Positions 10,318 through 22,300 of a stretch of DNA of 64,000 nt are shown piece by piece; position 1 is the stretch's first letter; each line of letters starts with the position of its first letter. The stretch comes from Phytophthora vignae f. sp. vignae (Eukaryota > Oomycota > Peronosporomycetes > Peronosporales > Peronosporaceae). The notes beneath the pieces are model-generated. The model searched no databases and had not been told where the DNA came from. It worked only from the letters and a program-made list of their open reading frames with translations. Position numbers and translations under genes: made by a program. The DNA is taken from contig JABJUM010000066.1 in the NCBI GenBank assembly GCA_016169955.1, positions 248,001 through 312,000 on the forward strand. The letters are read 5' to 3'.

Positions 10318-12841
10318 ATGGCGACGCGTACAGGACGCCTCGTGGTTGACCCACGCACGGGCAAAATGGTGGAGGAGTACAAGGAGGACCAAATGGCCGT
10401 GGCGCTGTTCGATCCAGAGTGCGCCAAGCCGGAGGACTACAAGTTCCGCTTCGTGCTGCGCTCCGGCTTCACAGTGTGCGTCCCAGCTTCTCCTGCTCGA
10501 ATTGTGTCCTATATCTCAGAGTGGTCGGTGCTTGTTGCTCTTCCATCACCGCGTAGACCCAAGATCAATCTGCTCTTCGACTGCAATGCCGCACTGCTCA
10601 AGGATCCGTTCGGCAGTAAGTCTTGAGCTATTGATCCTGTGGTGATCTTAAAGCTCTGCCTGCTGATACATCTATTGCGCTTGAAACTATGCAGACGTGC
10701 TGTGGCCCAAGGACTGGATGACGCAGGTGCTGCCGCCTAAGGGCACGGACCGCTGGTACTACATCATCCACGAGCGAGTCGAGCCGATGCCGCAGGACGA
10801 TCTCCAAGACCCCCTCTACTCTGGCGGTGCACTGCTTGTGCTCGCCTTCGTGCCTGTGCAGTGCGAGCCCATTGACATCAGAGCGTGGCTGCTCTTCGGC
10901 ATCACGCAGGAGTTCCAGCCGCTGCTCCGACTGAAGCCGTTGGTGGCAACCGCCAGACACAAGCTCAAGGTGCTGAAGGAGAAGATCAACGCGCTCCCGG
11001 TGGTGGATCTGGTGGGGACCGCCAAGCAGCAGACCGAGACGCGCAAGCAACTGGCCGACGCGATGAACGCCCAAGCGAAGGAGCTCACGGACGAGATCAA
11101 CGAATTGGAGCGACGACGCAAGCGCATGACGAGGCTCATCATGACTGAGCCAGTGACGCTCACTGAAGTCCCTCGAGACGCCGGGCTGCCATCCACCAGT
11201 GTCAAGGACGAAGTGGAGATGAAGACTTGGGCTGCAACGTTCACGAGTCCGCGCGGACGAGACCTCGTGTCGCTCGCGCTAGACAAGAGCGACTGGAACT
11301 ACGTGTGCCTCGTGCAGACCCGCCCCCGGCCGAGAGCGTTCTTCGAGGATGACCAGACGACGAGTCAAACGGTTGACCCCGATGATCTTTTGAAGGAGAT
11401 CAACATGCGAACGGTGCGGCTTCGACGCCTGCGTCATGGTGAAGGCGAACTGATGGCGCCTACTGCTGCAGCCTTGGCCGCAGGAGAAGACGACGTTCCC
11501 TTGGACCCCATCGACGAGCGCTTCCACTTTTCATCGATCGGCGGCGTGTACTCTGGCGCGTTTCGACTTGGGCGCAAACAAGGGCAGGGCCAAGAGTACA
11601 CAAACGTTGGCGTCTATGACGGCTACTTCTCGGGGAATACGCGCTGCGGCAGTGGGAAGCTTGTGTACGGCAAGGGAACGACTTGTGAGGGGACTTTCGA
11701 TCGTCCACAGCGACGATATGAATACAGCGACAAACTTCGAGGACGCGCGTACGAGTACTCGCTGCTGAATGGAGACGACTATCGCGATGGAGTTGAGAGC
11801 GGCGAGGGGATGCACGTCACGTTCCCGGACGGCGCTGTCTACGACGGAGAGATGCGGGACGGCGTCATCTCTGGACTGGGGCGATACGTGAGCTCCACGG
11901 GCGTGGCCGATGAGGGGGTCTTTGTCAACGGAGTTCTCCATGGGCCCGCGTGCAAGCGAACTTTCCCTGACGGATCGTTCGTTGAGGGGCCTTTCGTAGA
12001 CGGCCAGCCGCATGGACGTGGGTGTCAACGCGAGCGTCATGGCGATGAATACGAGGGGTTCTTCGATACTGGAGCTCGGCATGGTCGCGGCATAGCTCGC
12101 TTTGACGGCGGACGCTCCAAGCACGTCGGGTTTTGGCACGAAGACGCCATGGATGGTCGAGGCGACTTTTACTACCGTCTTCATGACGATAACACTGACA
12201 AAACTGAACGGGCTGGTGACACCGGGGAGGAGTCTGAGAAGTGGGAGTTCTGGTACGAAGGCGCGTTCATGCAGAACGAGACTCGCGCTAGACACCGACA
12301 CGCGGATCTGCGCGAACTCTCGAACCTCGAATTGCACCGAGATGAAGCAATGCGCCACTTGCCATTCACAACCAACGACAAGAGCCGAGAGAAGATGCCG
12401 TTCCTCGCCACGGTGCTGCCCACGCAGCTGGACAAGCTCCGACGGCGGAAGCAGCTCAACACCAAGCGACGCACTGAACGCGAGCGTGTGTATCTCCAGC
12501 AACGCGAGCTTGCGAACCTCACCATGTACTACACGCTGCTGGACGATTTCTATGAGCAATGGACCAAACGGAAGCGTGAGGAGCATCAGGACACGCAGCT
12601 GGACGACGAGGAGCTCCGACGCGTGCAGGAAGAGCGAGATGCATTGCGAGCATTTGAAGAGCAGCGCGCGCGCTTCCGGAAGGAGAGGTACAACCTGTCG
12701 CCGCGGAAAAAGTCGCTCCAGCGGTTCGAGCAGCACCTCGAGCGCGTGACGCTGACGGAGCAGGTCAAACTGGAGCGAGCAGAAGCCGCCGACTGGGCTG
12801 ATGTGAACGCAACGAAGACGACCAGTGCCAAACAGACTTGA
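10318..12841 (+). CDS. MORN-repeat protein with long basic coiled-coil tail, three exons
   Basis: Exons 10318-10475, 10557-10615 and 10695-12841 give about 787 residues. The N-terminal third (VVDPRTGKMVEEY ... VLWPKDWMTQVLPP) matches no family I know. A helical charged stretch follows around residues 170-220. The middle (about residues 350-560) has repeated MORN-type units with GxGxxxxxxGxxYxGxF spacing, for example GEGMHVTFPDGAVYDGEMRDG and GPACKRTFPDGSFVEGPFVDG. MORN repeats bind membranes or act as scaffolds, often in flagellar or cytoskeletal structures. The C-terminal 200 residues are rich in R, E and Q and should be coiled coil. A flagellar scaffold role is plausible in an oomycete with zoospores, but this is inference. 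Confidence 0.8.
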
Positions 12842-13120
12842 GGGGGTCCTCGTACAGGTACAAGTACCAGGTACATCTGCACCAAGGGGTACCGGAACGG
12901 ATATCGGCAAGTTTTAACGTTGCGCGCTGCAATGGAGGTGTTGCCATTGCGGCACACACGAGGTTGTCCTCCATTGCGCGATGCTAAAACTTTCCGCCAT
13001 TAAATGCTACAACTGTAGATGTAGACCAAAATTGACTCGATCTGTATACCAAAAGTGCTAAAAACGCGTAAGACAATATGTGTAGTTGTTCATTGAGAGG
13101 CGACAGCACTTGGCTAAGGC

Positions 13121-15189
13121 ATGTCGAATATCTACATCACCGAGCCCAACACGGAGGGCAAGGTGCTGCTGCACACGAGCTTCGGGGACCTGGACGTGGA
13201 GCTGTGGCCGCAGCAGGCGCCCAAGGCGGTGCGCAACTTCGTGCAGCTGTGCCTGGAGGGGGTACGTCGGGCTGGCATTATGGCTTCAATGCTAACCTGT
13301 CCTATGTCTGGTATAACAAAATAGCTAAATGTTCGTAACCTACTTATCCGGACTTGTTATGTTGTACATGACAGTATTATGACCAGACGATTTTCCACCG
13401 CGTCATCGCCGGGTTCATGGTGCAGGGTGGGGACCCCACGGGCACCGGCAACGGGGGCGAGAGCATCTACGGAGCCCCTTTCATCGACGAGTTCCACTCG
13501 AGGCTGCGTTTCAACCACCGCGGCCTGCTGGCCATGGCCAACGAGAACAAACCCAACACGAACCACTCGCAATTTTTCTTCACGCTGGACGCCTGCGAGT
13601 TCCTGGAGAAGAAGCACACCATCTTCGGCAAGGTGAGAGGACTGCTAGTGTGACATAGCTGGCTGTGTATTTGATATCATTGTTGCTCACTTTTTGTATT
13701 TTGCTTTACTGAATTAGGTGACGGGCAATACGATTTTCAACTTGCTGAGTGTCGGAGACCTGGAGACGGACGCGAACGACCGACCCACGAACCCGCCCAA
13801 GCTGCTGAGTGTGGAGGTACTGTGGAACCCGTTCGAGGACATTGTGCCGCGGTAAGTTGGTAGTGTGCGATGGCTCGTGGTTAGTCGCCGATGCACTGAT
13901 GATGTTGTGCTTCCTGTGGCTAATAGCGCTGTCAAACGGAAGGAGACGTTGACGGCGGAGGACGCGCAGAAGAAGAAGAAACGCGACCGGAAGGCGACGA
14001 AGGACTTGAAGCTTCTATCGTTCGGGGATGAGGAGGAGGCCTTCCAGGAGGAGATTGACGGAGCAGCTACAAAGTCCAAGAAGAAAAGGGCGAAGAAGAT
14101 GATGAGTAGCCACGACCTGCTGGACGACCGGAAGCTCAAGTCGGAGGTGGATGCGGACGTGCTCCATAGAGTCACGGAGACCAGTGGCGAGGCGGCCAGC
14201 GAAGAGAAGAAAGAGCGCTCGCGGGCGAACTTGAAAGCGGCAGTTGCAGCCGCGTCATCGGCGAGTAAGCGCCCCCAGTCGGATGAAAAGCTGCCTGATG
14301 AGAAGGACGAAGCTACCACCAAGAGTTCTGGCTCGGCAACTGTCGATAACTTTGGGTCGGAATCGAAAGAGAAGAAAAAAGACCGCGAGGAGTACGTGAA
14401 GCTGCGGGAGGAGCTGCGGAAGTCGAAGAAGGCTGTGACGCTGCTAATGGGCGAGGAAGCGAAGAAGCAGGAGAAGGATCGTGCCTTCCAGGACATGCTC
14501 ACCCCGCTGCAGCAACAACGACAGAAGTATCTGCAGCGCAAAAAGGCGAGCAGCCGCTCCGCCCGAGAGCAAGACACGCTCTCGAAGCTGAAGAAGTTCC
14601 AGGCTACTCTAGTGGACGTGAACGTCAAGCAGCTTGGGGTGTCGGACGCCAAGGAATCCGACGACAGCAAGAAAGACGAGGCTGAAGCTGAGAGCTACCA
14701 TGGACAGATTCTGGAGGACGATGACGCCGACGATGACGACACGAACGACGATAAATCGTGGATGACTGCCAAGCTGAAGTTCAAGAAGCACATCGACGTA
14801 AGGCTGTTGCTCTCGACGTGGGCTCATGTCGCTCTGCATTGTGATGCTAACGATTGCGTCGTGCTTGTTCGTACACAGGACCAATTTCGCGCTGGCAATG
14901 AGCTTTCGGCTGACGTAAGATCTATCTCCCTGTTTGCTGTATATACAGCGATTTCTTAACATTGGTTTTCATCGATTTGTTTGTACTTCTGCAGGACTAT
15001 CTTACCATCGACTCGCGCAATGAAACGAGCCAGCGATCGAGGGGCGAGTCGAGGAGAACTGGAGATCGCGATCGCCGAGACCGATCGCGAGACCGGTCAC
15101 GGGGCCGATCTCGTGACAGCAGTCGCCATAGCCACAGCCGCCACCGAGACCACGACTACAGAGACCATCGTGATGATCGCCGTCGGTGA
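13121..15189 (+). CDS. CWC27: CWC27-type spliceosomal cyclophilin, six exons
   Basis: Exons 13121-13261, 13375-13632, 13718-13851, 13927-14797, 14879-14914 and 14995-15189 give about 544 residues with consistent phases. An N-terminal cyclophilin domain (FHRVIAGFMVQGGDPTGTGNGGES, then KPNTNHSQFFFTLDACEFLEKKHTIFGK) is followed by the CWC27-specific stretch RPTNPPKLLSVEVLWNPFEDIVPR. In cyclophilin A a Trp sits in the EWLDGKH segment; here the equivalent residue is Phe, so isomerase activity is doubtful. The long C-terminal part is Lys/Glu/Asp-rich. The last exon codes an RS/RD-rich tail (DRSRDRSRGRSRDSSRHSH) like those of splicing factors. CWC27 partners CWC22 in the activated spliceosome. The tail exon is the least certain part of the model. 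Confidence 0.85.
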
Positions 15190-15517
15190 GTTAGTGTCAC
15201 ACGTGTGGGGCTGCAGTGCAGTTAGTTGCTGGGAGCGGTGGCTACCTTGGAGTGTCGCGAAGCTAATACAGGAGTGAATTCTCACTACTTTTGAGCTCAA
15301 GTTGAAATGTCTGCCTGCTCCACTCATCATGTATGATATGGGTTCCTGCTCGATCAAAACTGCGTGGTAAGACCTTCTTGGGTCTCGCCCAGCCAGTTCA
15401 CTTCTGCCTGGCGCCTCACAAGTTGGGCTTCACAACTCAAACCGCTCCAAATCAGGCCAATCCTCATGGCTGAATCCACCTGCACCAACAACTCGGACCA
15501 CGCCGTGAGCGTCCCAA

Positions 15518-15763
15518 CCGCTATCAAAGCAGTGGACGGACGAAGAAGATGTGCTCTGGACGACGGAGCGTCGCGAGCCCGACGAAGAAATCCAGACTCG
15601 AGCGAAGGAGTTTCTATTGGACCTTTTCAAGACGATCCCAGAGCAGCACGTTGCTGTAGCCACGCACTTTGGTTTCATCCAGGCAGTGTGCGCTGCTACG
15701 CTTGGCGTGAAAGTCGAGGCGGGCAAGTGTGAAGTGGCGCCTTTGGTGCTCGAGGCGCTCTGA
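15518..15763 (+). pseudogene. Histidine phosphatase (phosphoglycerate-mutase-like) fragment
   Basis: The last about 80 residues of a branch-1 histidine phosphatase: EEDVLWTTERREPDEEIQTR, then FLLDLFKTIPEQHVAVATHFGFIQAV, where THFGF is the second catalytic histidine block (usually THSGF). The frame is closed by a stop near 15507. The upstream 200 bases carry no RHG motif in any frame, so the catalytic N-terminal half is absent. The block may be the final exon of a longer gene whose other exons decayed; I prefer pseudogene. It lies about 330 bp downstream of CWC27 on the same strand. Confidence 0.5.
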
Positions 15764-16554
15764 ACGAACACAGTGCAGACATTTCAGTTTTCGTGAAAGA
15801 ATCGATAGGTGCTTGCGGCAGCTGTTAGACTGTTGATCACCAAAGCCACGGCCGGATGTGGATCCCACGGACTCGAAACAAAACCCAACATTCACAACGA
15901 TGTTGTTAATAGTTCCACGTAAAAAGGTGAGAAGACGATACAGTAGCCATCGATAATATCGACTGTTTCTTCGTTTGCCATAGTTGTCCTTCACAGAGAA
16001 TGAGGTTTGACAAGCAAGAGATCTATTGAATATGGCACGTTTACGACCAGAGAAAAATACCAAATTATGCTCACTACTACAACGAGTCCTAGTAATTTGA
16101 GAATGTCGTTAACGGTGTATGGTCAAGCCATGGATTTGGTTACTTTATTATTATTGATCAATAGTAGTAGTAGAAGAGATTTTATTTGGTCTACTATGAA
16201 TTAGAGAGTCTCTATTACCACAATATGATATGACTTAGATTTTGTATGTGGTGGATAAATCGTACTTGGTGTAGATTGAAGTGGGGAGGGGGTGAAAAAA
16301 ACCAAACTCGCTCGGCAAGCCGAAATTATTATTGATCAATGATCATGGGATCGTGATCCTTCCGTTCGCAAACAACGCCTGTGGGTCTTGGCCAAGAAAG
16401 ACAGGAAAAAAAGACTCTTGGGCCAAGACGACGACCTCTGTGGACTCGGGAACGCGTTCAGGATGGGAGCTCTGGCTCTGACCACACGTTGGGATTGGTT
16501 TGGGGGTTCTCATTAGCCACTTCGAGATTAGCCTCGTGCTCCAGGAGCCAGACC
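15764..16554. repeat. AT-rich intergenic with probable miniature transposon remnant
   Basis: No gene. Bases around 16148-16163 and 16326-16340 share ATTATTATTGATCAAT, bracketing about 165 bp. Just inside the left copy (about 16170-16198) lies a stretch reading GATTTTATTTGGTCTACTATGA. The same stretch occurs in inverse orientation near 20844-20867. Two separated copies point to a small non-autonomous element. The right end of the stretch is presumably the promoter of the effector gene at 16555. Confidence 0.4.
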
Positions 16555-17001
16555 ATGCGAGTTCAATTGCTTGTCCTAGCGCTGCTTAGTGCGCTTCTTG
16601 CCCCTGTTGATGCTGTGCAAGCAGTTGCAGACTCTGATCGCGCTGGGGGTGTTGTTCATCATCATCAACCGGCGCCCAAGCGGGCTTTGAGAGCGGGTGG
16701 CAAGTCGAAGATCAGCGACGATGTCGAGGATTCCACTGCAGACGAAGAGCGATTCCAGCTGCCACCCACCGAGGAGCTGGCGAAGCTCAGAGCCAAGTTC
16801 CCCAAGGCGTCCCAGAACGACAACTTCCTTAAGAATTTGCAGTTCTTTGAGTGGAACAGAGCGGGCCTCAAACCCGACGATGTTCTCGACCTCGTGAAGC
16901 TTTACGAAACCAAGGCGGACGCTTACATCAGCAAGTACCTGAACGCTTACATCGCGTACAGGAACTGGTACAACAAGATCCACGGCATCCCGAATTGGTA
17001 G
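16555..17001 (+). CDS. RXLR-dEER type secreted effector candidate
   Basis: Intronless gene for 148 residues. A strong signal peptide (MRVQLLVLALLSALLAPVDAVQA) is followed by a disordered stretch with KRALRAGG (an R-x-L-R motif at about residues 43-46) and then DEER at about residue 64. This order and spacing is the host-translocation signature of Phytophthora effectors. The C-terminal effector part is helical (LAKLRAKFPKAS, FLKNLQFFEWNRAGLKPDDVLDLVKLYE, NAYIAYRNWYNKIHG) with aromatic residues resembling a short WY/LWY fold, though I cannot align it to a known avirulence protein. The plant target is unknown. The next gene (NADPH oxidase) converges on it, leaving 128 bp between the stop codons. 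A repeat-rich upstream flank is typical for such genes. Confidence 0.8.
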   Translation: MRVQLLVLALLSALLAPVDAVQAVADSDRAGGVVHHHQPAPKRALRAGGKSKISDDVEDSTADEERFQLPPTEELAKLRAKFPKASQNDNFLKNLQFFEWNRAGLKPDDVLDLVKLYETKADAYISKYLNAYIAYRNWYNKIHGIPNW

Positions 17002-17129
17002 ACGATAGTGCAGGACCCGCCAAGATCCCCGGCCGAATGTTACACTCCCCAGACTCCTGTTCTTCTCTAATGGCCAAGGTTTCATGACGTTCACTTCAAC
17101 TTTGAATAAATACGAGCTCGTCCAAGCCT

Positions 17130-19365
17130 CTAAAAGTTTTCACTATGGAAGGCAAATTCCACGTCCGACATGGCTCGGTTCAACCGCGTGCACTGCTCGT
17201 CGATGGCGTTGCCCAGGGGCTTGGGACCGCAGAAGAAGACGCCGATCTCCTCGCGCTCTCCGTCGCCGTCCTCGAGCGGCTCCAGTCGGCGATGATTCTG
17301 CGCCACCCGTGAGAGCTCCGCGTTCCAGTCCGGACGGCCGAAGTGCGTGCGCTGCTTGGTCTGCAGACCGGAGATGATGTCTTGGCCCTCGGTGTCGTGG
17401 ATGAAGTTCTGCAGCGCCTGCAAGGGGGCGATGACCTCCTCGCTCTTGACGGACGAGAAGAAGTTGTGGATCTCGAGGCGGTTGTCCGTGTCCATTTGGC
17501 TCAGCTGGTTCATGGTGTTGGTGAACCACGTGAGCGCCTCCTGCTCGCGCGTGACCCAGTAGAAGTAGATCTTGCGCAGCTGGAAGCTCGGCGGGAAGCG
17601 GACGTGGCCGCACTGAGGACATCGGTAGCTCTCCCTCCCACTGGTGCAGGATGCTGCGCAGGATGGACGCGAACGGGGTCACGCCGATGCCCGCGCCAAT
17701 GAGAACAACTTCACGGTAGCGCGAGTAGTCTTGTGCCGGCGCGCCGATGGGGCCGTCCAGGAAGACGGTCGGGTACGGAGACGTCACGGGGCCGCCCTGG
17801 TCCTCCACACCTGAGGCTTGGTGCTGCGTGTGCAGCTGCTGCAGGTTGTCGTACAGCGCCCGCGTCCAGTCGCCCGATCTCTGGATGTGGAGACTGATGA
17901 ACTTGTCCTCGGGCGCTGACGAGATCGTGAACGGGTGCCACTCGAACTTGGAGATCGTCGGCACGTTGACGAAGACGTACATGCCCGGCAGGAAGCGCTG
18001 CCGCTTGCTGAAGGCCTTCGGTTTCCGCATGAAGACGGCCACCGCCTCCTTCGAGAGCTGCACGTGGGCGATCTGGGTCTGGCCCCCGAACATTTGCGTC
18101 ATCCGATAGCGCTTCTCGACCAGGTAGATGACGATCGGGGGCAGCACCCAGTAGTGCGCTTGCGGAGCTGCCACCCAGCGCGCGAAGCCGTGGAACGCCA
18201 TGAGCACGAGGAACGGGATGAAGAGCATGTGCGAGACCCAGAAGAGGTTGAACTTCCCCCTGCGGACCTTCTCAAGGCACAGTGGAGCAGCGATAGCGGC
18301 GCAGAGCAGCATAGCGACACCCGTCCAGATGGGGACTCGCAGCGCGAAGAACAGCAGATTCTCGTCCCGCACGAACGCGAGGTGGTGGTACCGAGACTGC
18401 TCCCAGACTGCGAGCGGCGCGGTGCGGACGTAGACGACGATGGCCAGCCACGCCGCTGTGTGGCCGAGAGACGCGAGCAGCAGCACGACGCCGCAGATCT
18501 TGTGGAACTCGATGTGGTGGTCGATCGGCAGGTGGTTGACGACGACCGGCAGAGTGCGGAGACTTGTGACGAAGTTCCGGCACATGGGCAGCAGCACGAA
18601 CGTTGTGTTGACGAGGCAGATCTCGGCGAAGCCCTTGGCGATGCGCGGGCAGTTGCCGACCGCGGGGTCGAAGGCGAAGCGCGAGGCCTTGGTGATGAAC
18701 ACGACGACCATGAGCAGGAAGTACAGAGTTAGCCAGAAGATCTCGGCGTTATATCTGCGGCAGAACTTGTTGAGGCGGTACCAGCGTCCGCCCCGTTCGT
18801 TGTTGTTGTTGATGGTGGTGGTGGTGTTGGGTACGAACTCCTTCGGGTTGTGCGTCTGCACGATCACAGTCAGTCGTCCGAGCGCCTGCTTGCTCTTGTC
18901 GTCGTCCGACTCAGCCACCACAGCTCCGAAGACGCTCTTGAACTCGCTGTAGCTCATCGTGTCCTGCTGGCGGCATTGAGCGAAGACTTTGTCCACCACC
19001 GCGTCGTAGTCGAAGGCCCCGAGGAACTCGACGCCGTTGGCGGCGAACGTGGCCTCGATGAACGCCCTCACGCCCTCTTTCGACAGGACGCCGCGGTGCT
19101 CGACATCGAACATCTCGAACAGGAAGCGGCACTTCTCATCGTCCTCAAGCGCCGACACTCGGACCGTGTCCACCATCATGGCAACCGACTCGCGGGGCAG
19201 AGGGATAAAAGCCAACGACGTCCCGTCCGCATGACTTGATCCCGAAAGTGATGACGTATTGAATGTTTGAGTGAAAAACTGTAGCTGACCGGGTGCCCGT
19301 GGGTTGGCGCAGTCATCCGAGCTGACTGCACTCGCATCCATCGCTTTGGTTAGTCTACCTGACAT
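17130..19365 (-). CDS. NADPH oxidase (EF-hand, ferric-reductase type), one frame break
   Basis: Membrane flavocytochrome that moves electrons from NADPH across the membrane to oxygen. From ATG 19365: EF-hand region (FEMFDVEHRGVLSKEGVRAFIE, then a second pseudo-hand), a transmembrane ferric-reductase core with haem-ligand histidines (DHHIEFHKICGVVLLLASLGHTAAW, SHMLFIPFLVLMAFHG), the FAD motif HPFTISSAPED and the NADPH loop LIGAGIGVTPFASILRS. At about 17625-17640, directly after ILHQWEGE in a GGGAGGGAG run, the frame changes by one base. The correct frame continues as SYRCPQCGHVRFPPS ... MNQLSQMDTDNRL ... IGVFFCGPKPLG to a stop at 17130. About 745 residues in total. A single-base assembly error or a real mutation cannot be told apart. 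The catalytic signature CGPKPL is intact beyond the break. Confidence 0.85.
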
Positions 19366-22300
19366 TGATCCTCGCCACAATTGGTCCTTCAAGTCGTGGA
19401 GCTATGTCTTGTTCATGAGCCGACTCGGTCGCGAGATATTTGAGACGGACGTCGTGGACGGATGGAAGCTCATGTTCAAGACGGACCCACTCGGAAGAAA
19501 GCCCGAGTGGCTGGTGTTCAATCCGCCCACACGAGAAGTGGCGAGGCTGGAGTTCCCCATTGTAGTTTTAGCGCCAGATCCGCCAAGCATGGCCACAAGA
19601 GAGCTAGTTCTTGGCCTTGTCTCGACGTTGGGCGGTGCGAAACGAATGGCCGAACCAAAAATCTTGGGCATTGGCAGAGTCGGGAGCAACTTCTGAAGCG
19701 ATCTCTTCTCGACCTCAAGGTCGTGGTGATGGATCTGTGTGCACTCCACCGGCGTATTGCTCTCCAGAATAGCGTAGCCAGTCTGCATTGCGGACATTGG
19801 TGTGCTCGTACTACTTCCGGGGCAAGTGGGCCGGCCTACCGAGCTCTGAGCGCAGCGTCTCCGAGCCTCTCGACGGTTGGTTACCCACCATGTTTATCGC
19901 TCGCTAGCCGACACTGCAGGCCTGAGGTCCTCTCACGAGTCGGCAAAACGAAGAGTGAAGCGACAACGGATTGCGGAAAGCGCTCGGTCGTCAGTGCAAC
20001 GTGGCCACGAGACCCAGCTGATCGGTGCTGCACGGCCAAGTATCTTGATGCATGCACGGTCTCAGTTCTTCAACATGCACCACTTGTCCATTAGCTCACC
20101 AAGATAGTCGTTACCGGTGCTAGCTTTACGTAGGGGCAGTCAACGTCAGAAGTGGACAAGGGTGATAGGTAGGTGCTCCCTCCTCTACTGAAGCCCCAAC
20201 AGCTGCAAAGCTGCAACTAGTTTTGGAAGTTTGAAGACAATCGTATCCTCTGGTACATGTAGTAGCAATCGCGCTAGCGGTAGTCTGGTAGTTTCGCGAC
20301 CATGTTTTATTTGCAGAAAGCTCGAGGTATTCTTTTCCCTACCATTAGGTGCCGTCACTTCCAAAGGACCGACGGCATAAATCGTTTTTGCCATCGTTTT
20401 TACCTTTATCTCTTTACATCCGCGCATCTGTTTATTGCAGGCGTACTGGTCTGGCAGAATCGCACTTCTCTGGGACTACCGAGGAGCACCTTTGTTAGGG
20501 GATCAGTCATTGATACCATTGTCCCTTCGCGGACTCTGCAAACACGTTTGTGAACCATGAGGAGCATTATCGGAATAGCTCGAAAAACTTGTTTCTTCGT
20601 GACGATCTCGACCAGCAATCGTAGGTAGAAACTTGCTCATTGGCAACAGTACCATTACGACTTACCAAGTTGCTCATGCGCTCGGGCAACTTCCCAATAG
20701 ATAGAAAGCTGAAAGACCATTGCACTCACGGTACATGATTTCGCAAAGTCTGAATGCACTATCTGATAGACTACGACTGTGTGTATATTCACATGTAGTT
20801 GCGTATACATGTAGCAGTGTAGTTTCTTTAGGATTTAAATGGCTATCATAGTAGACCAAATAAAATCTGTTCTGCTACTATGTAGCAGTGTAGTAGTGGA
20901 TCTACCTGGAGGCATGGAGTATGGGCCCACCAGTGCAGTAATTTGATCTGGTATTATGTACGACCAATTATGCTAAACATCAATTTATCTGAATCATTTA
21001 TACAATACTTTTATACCATTGTAGTCAAAACCGAACAATAATATTTTCTACCCTAAGACATATCAATGATTATTAAACATATATTGAAAAAATGTATTAC
21101 ATGTACAGTTCTGTTTTTTCTATATTAGAAAATAGAATGCATTTATTTGAGCGGCTGTTTCGGTAAGGAACATCGACGTGCGAGCTTAGAGTCGTCACCA
21201 TTAGGGAACAAAACCAAAAGGGCGTTCTATCAGGAAATAAAGGGTCGCCTTTGTGGGATGCTACTGTATAGAGTAACTATATGTCAAGACCTGGCGAGCT
21301 ACCGATCTAGCACTAACTAGAATATTTGCGACAGGATACGCCAAACATATATACTGCTTGTGATACTCTGTACCGGTAATTGATCAATTCACACAAAAGT
21401 CCAGTTGATCGAAACTCGTAACAAATCAATTGGGAAGATGGGCCGAAGTGGTAACACTTAAAATAGTTTCATGAAAGCATGGAGCATCCGGTCGTTATTA
21501 TTGAGGAGCTGAGCTTAGCGCGTGCGGCAATATAGAGCGGTTTCGGCCTTATACTGCGTGCATTAATGAATAATGGTGAGGTGGCATTGGCATCGGCATT
21601 GCCACCACACGTACACTCCCTCTGTTTACTAGAGAGATTGGGCTGGTAGTGTTTCGTCCGTCGTTAGTTGCCACTAACTAAAGAGACGATTCGCGCCATT
21701 CAATCAACGAGACAGCGAAACAAAAAGAAGCAACACCAAACAGCAGAAACCAAGTTGTATGCGCCCACCGTGGTCCAAGTAGGCACTGTCAATATATACA
21801 TGTAATCCAGGTCTCTATAGTTAGCAATTAACGCAAACAGAGGATCTCTTCACCTAGAAATCACGTTGTAGTATTAATAATACACACCCTCAAAGTTGCA
21901 CACACCGGTACGACGCGATCCCATTAATCGGAGCCGCCACACACTCGCCGTCGCAAAGGTACAGCTGAGCCAACCAAATATTTCAGGTTAGCGCCAACGT
22001 AATCCATAAGGCAGCGAACATATCGTACCAAAACGCGAGGTTCTTGAGCTGAGCCGGTTTGACAGCTTGGCCAGCTGGTCGCCTACACGCGAAAAAATAC
22101 ACAGCATAGCTAGACGAGTATTAGGAAAGTTACGATCATAAGGGGCGAGCCGAGGGCAGCGCACCAAGTTTCAGGATGGTCCGGACCAACTCGATAGAGC
22201 CGATGGCGCCACCAAGGAGGATACCCCGCGGCCTTATAGTTAGAGACGCAGCAAACGGGTAGATCAGACCGAGGAAGCACGCTACACGTAGGAAACAGCG

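Noticed and set aside
11531..12910. Long minus-strand frame (459 codons)
   Set aside because: Antisense shadow of the MORN-repeat protein gene in a GC-biased region.
17935..18732. Long plus-strand frame (265 codons)
   Set aside because: Lies antisense to the NADPH oxidase, whose transmembrane and binding motifs are clear; composition is Arg/Asp/His-rich mirror sequence.
19304..19800. Two opposite frames of about 130 codons
   Set aside because: Both overlap each other and the oxidase start, and neither has a recognisable motif or splice link; left unannotated.
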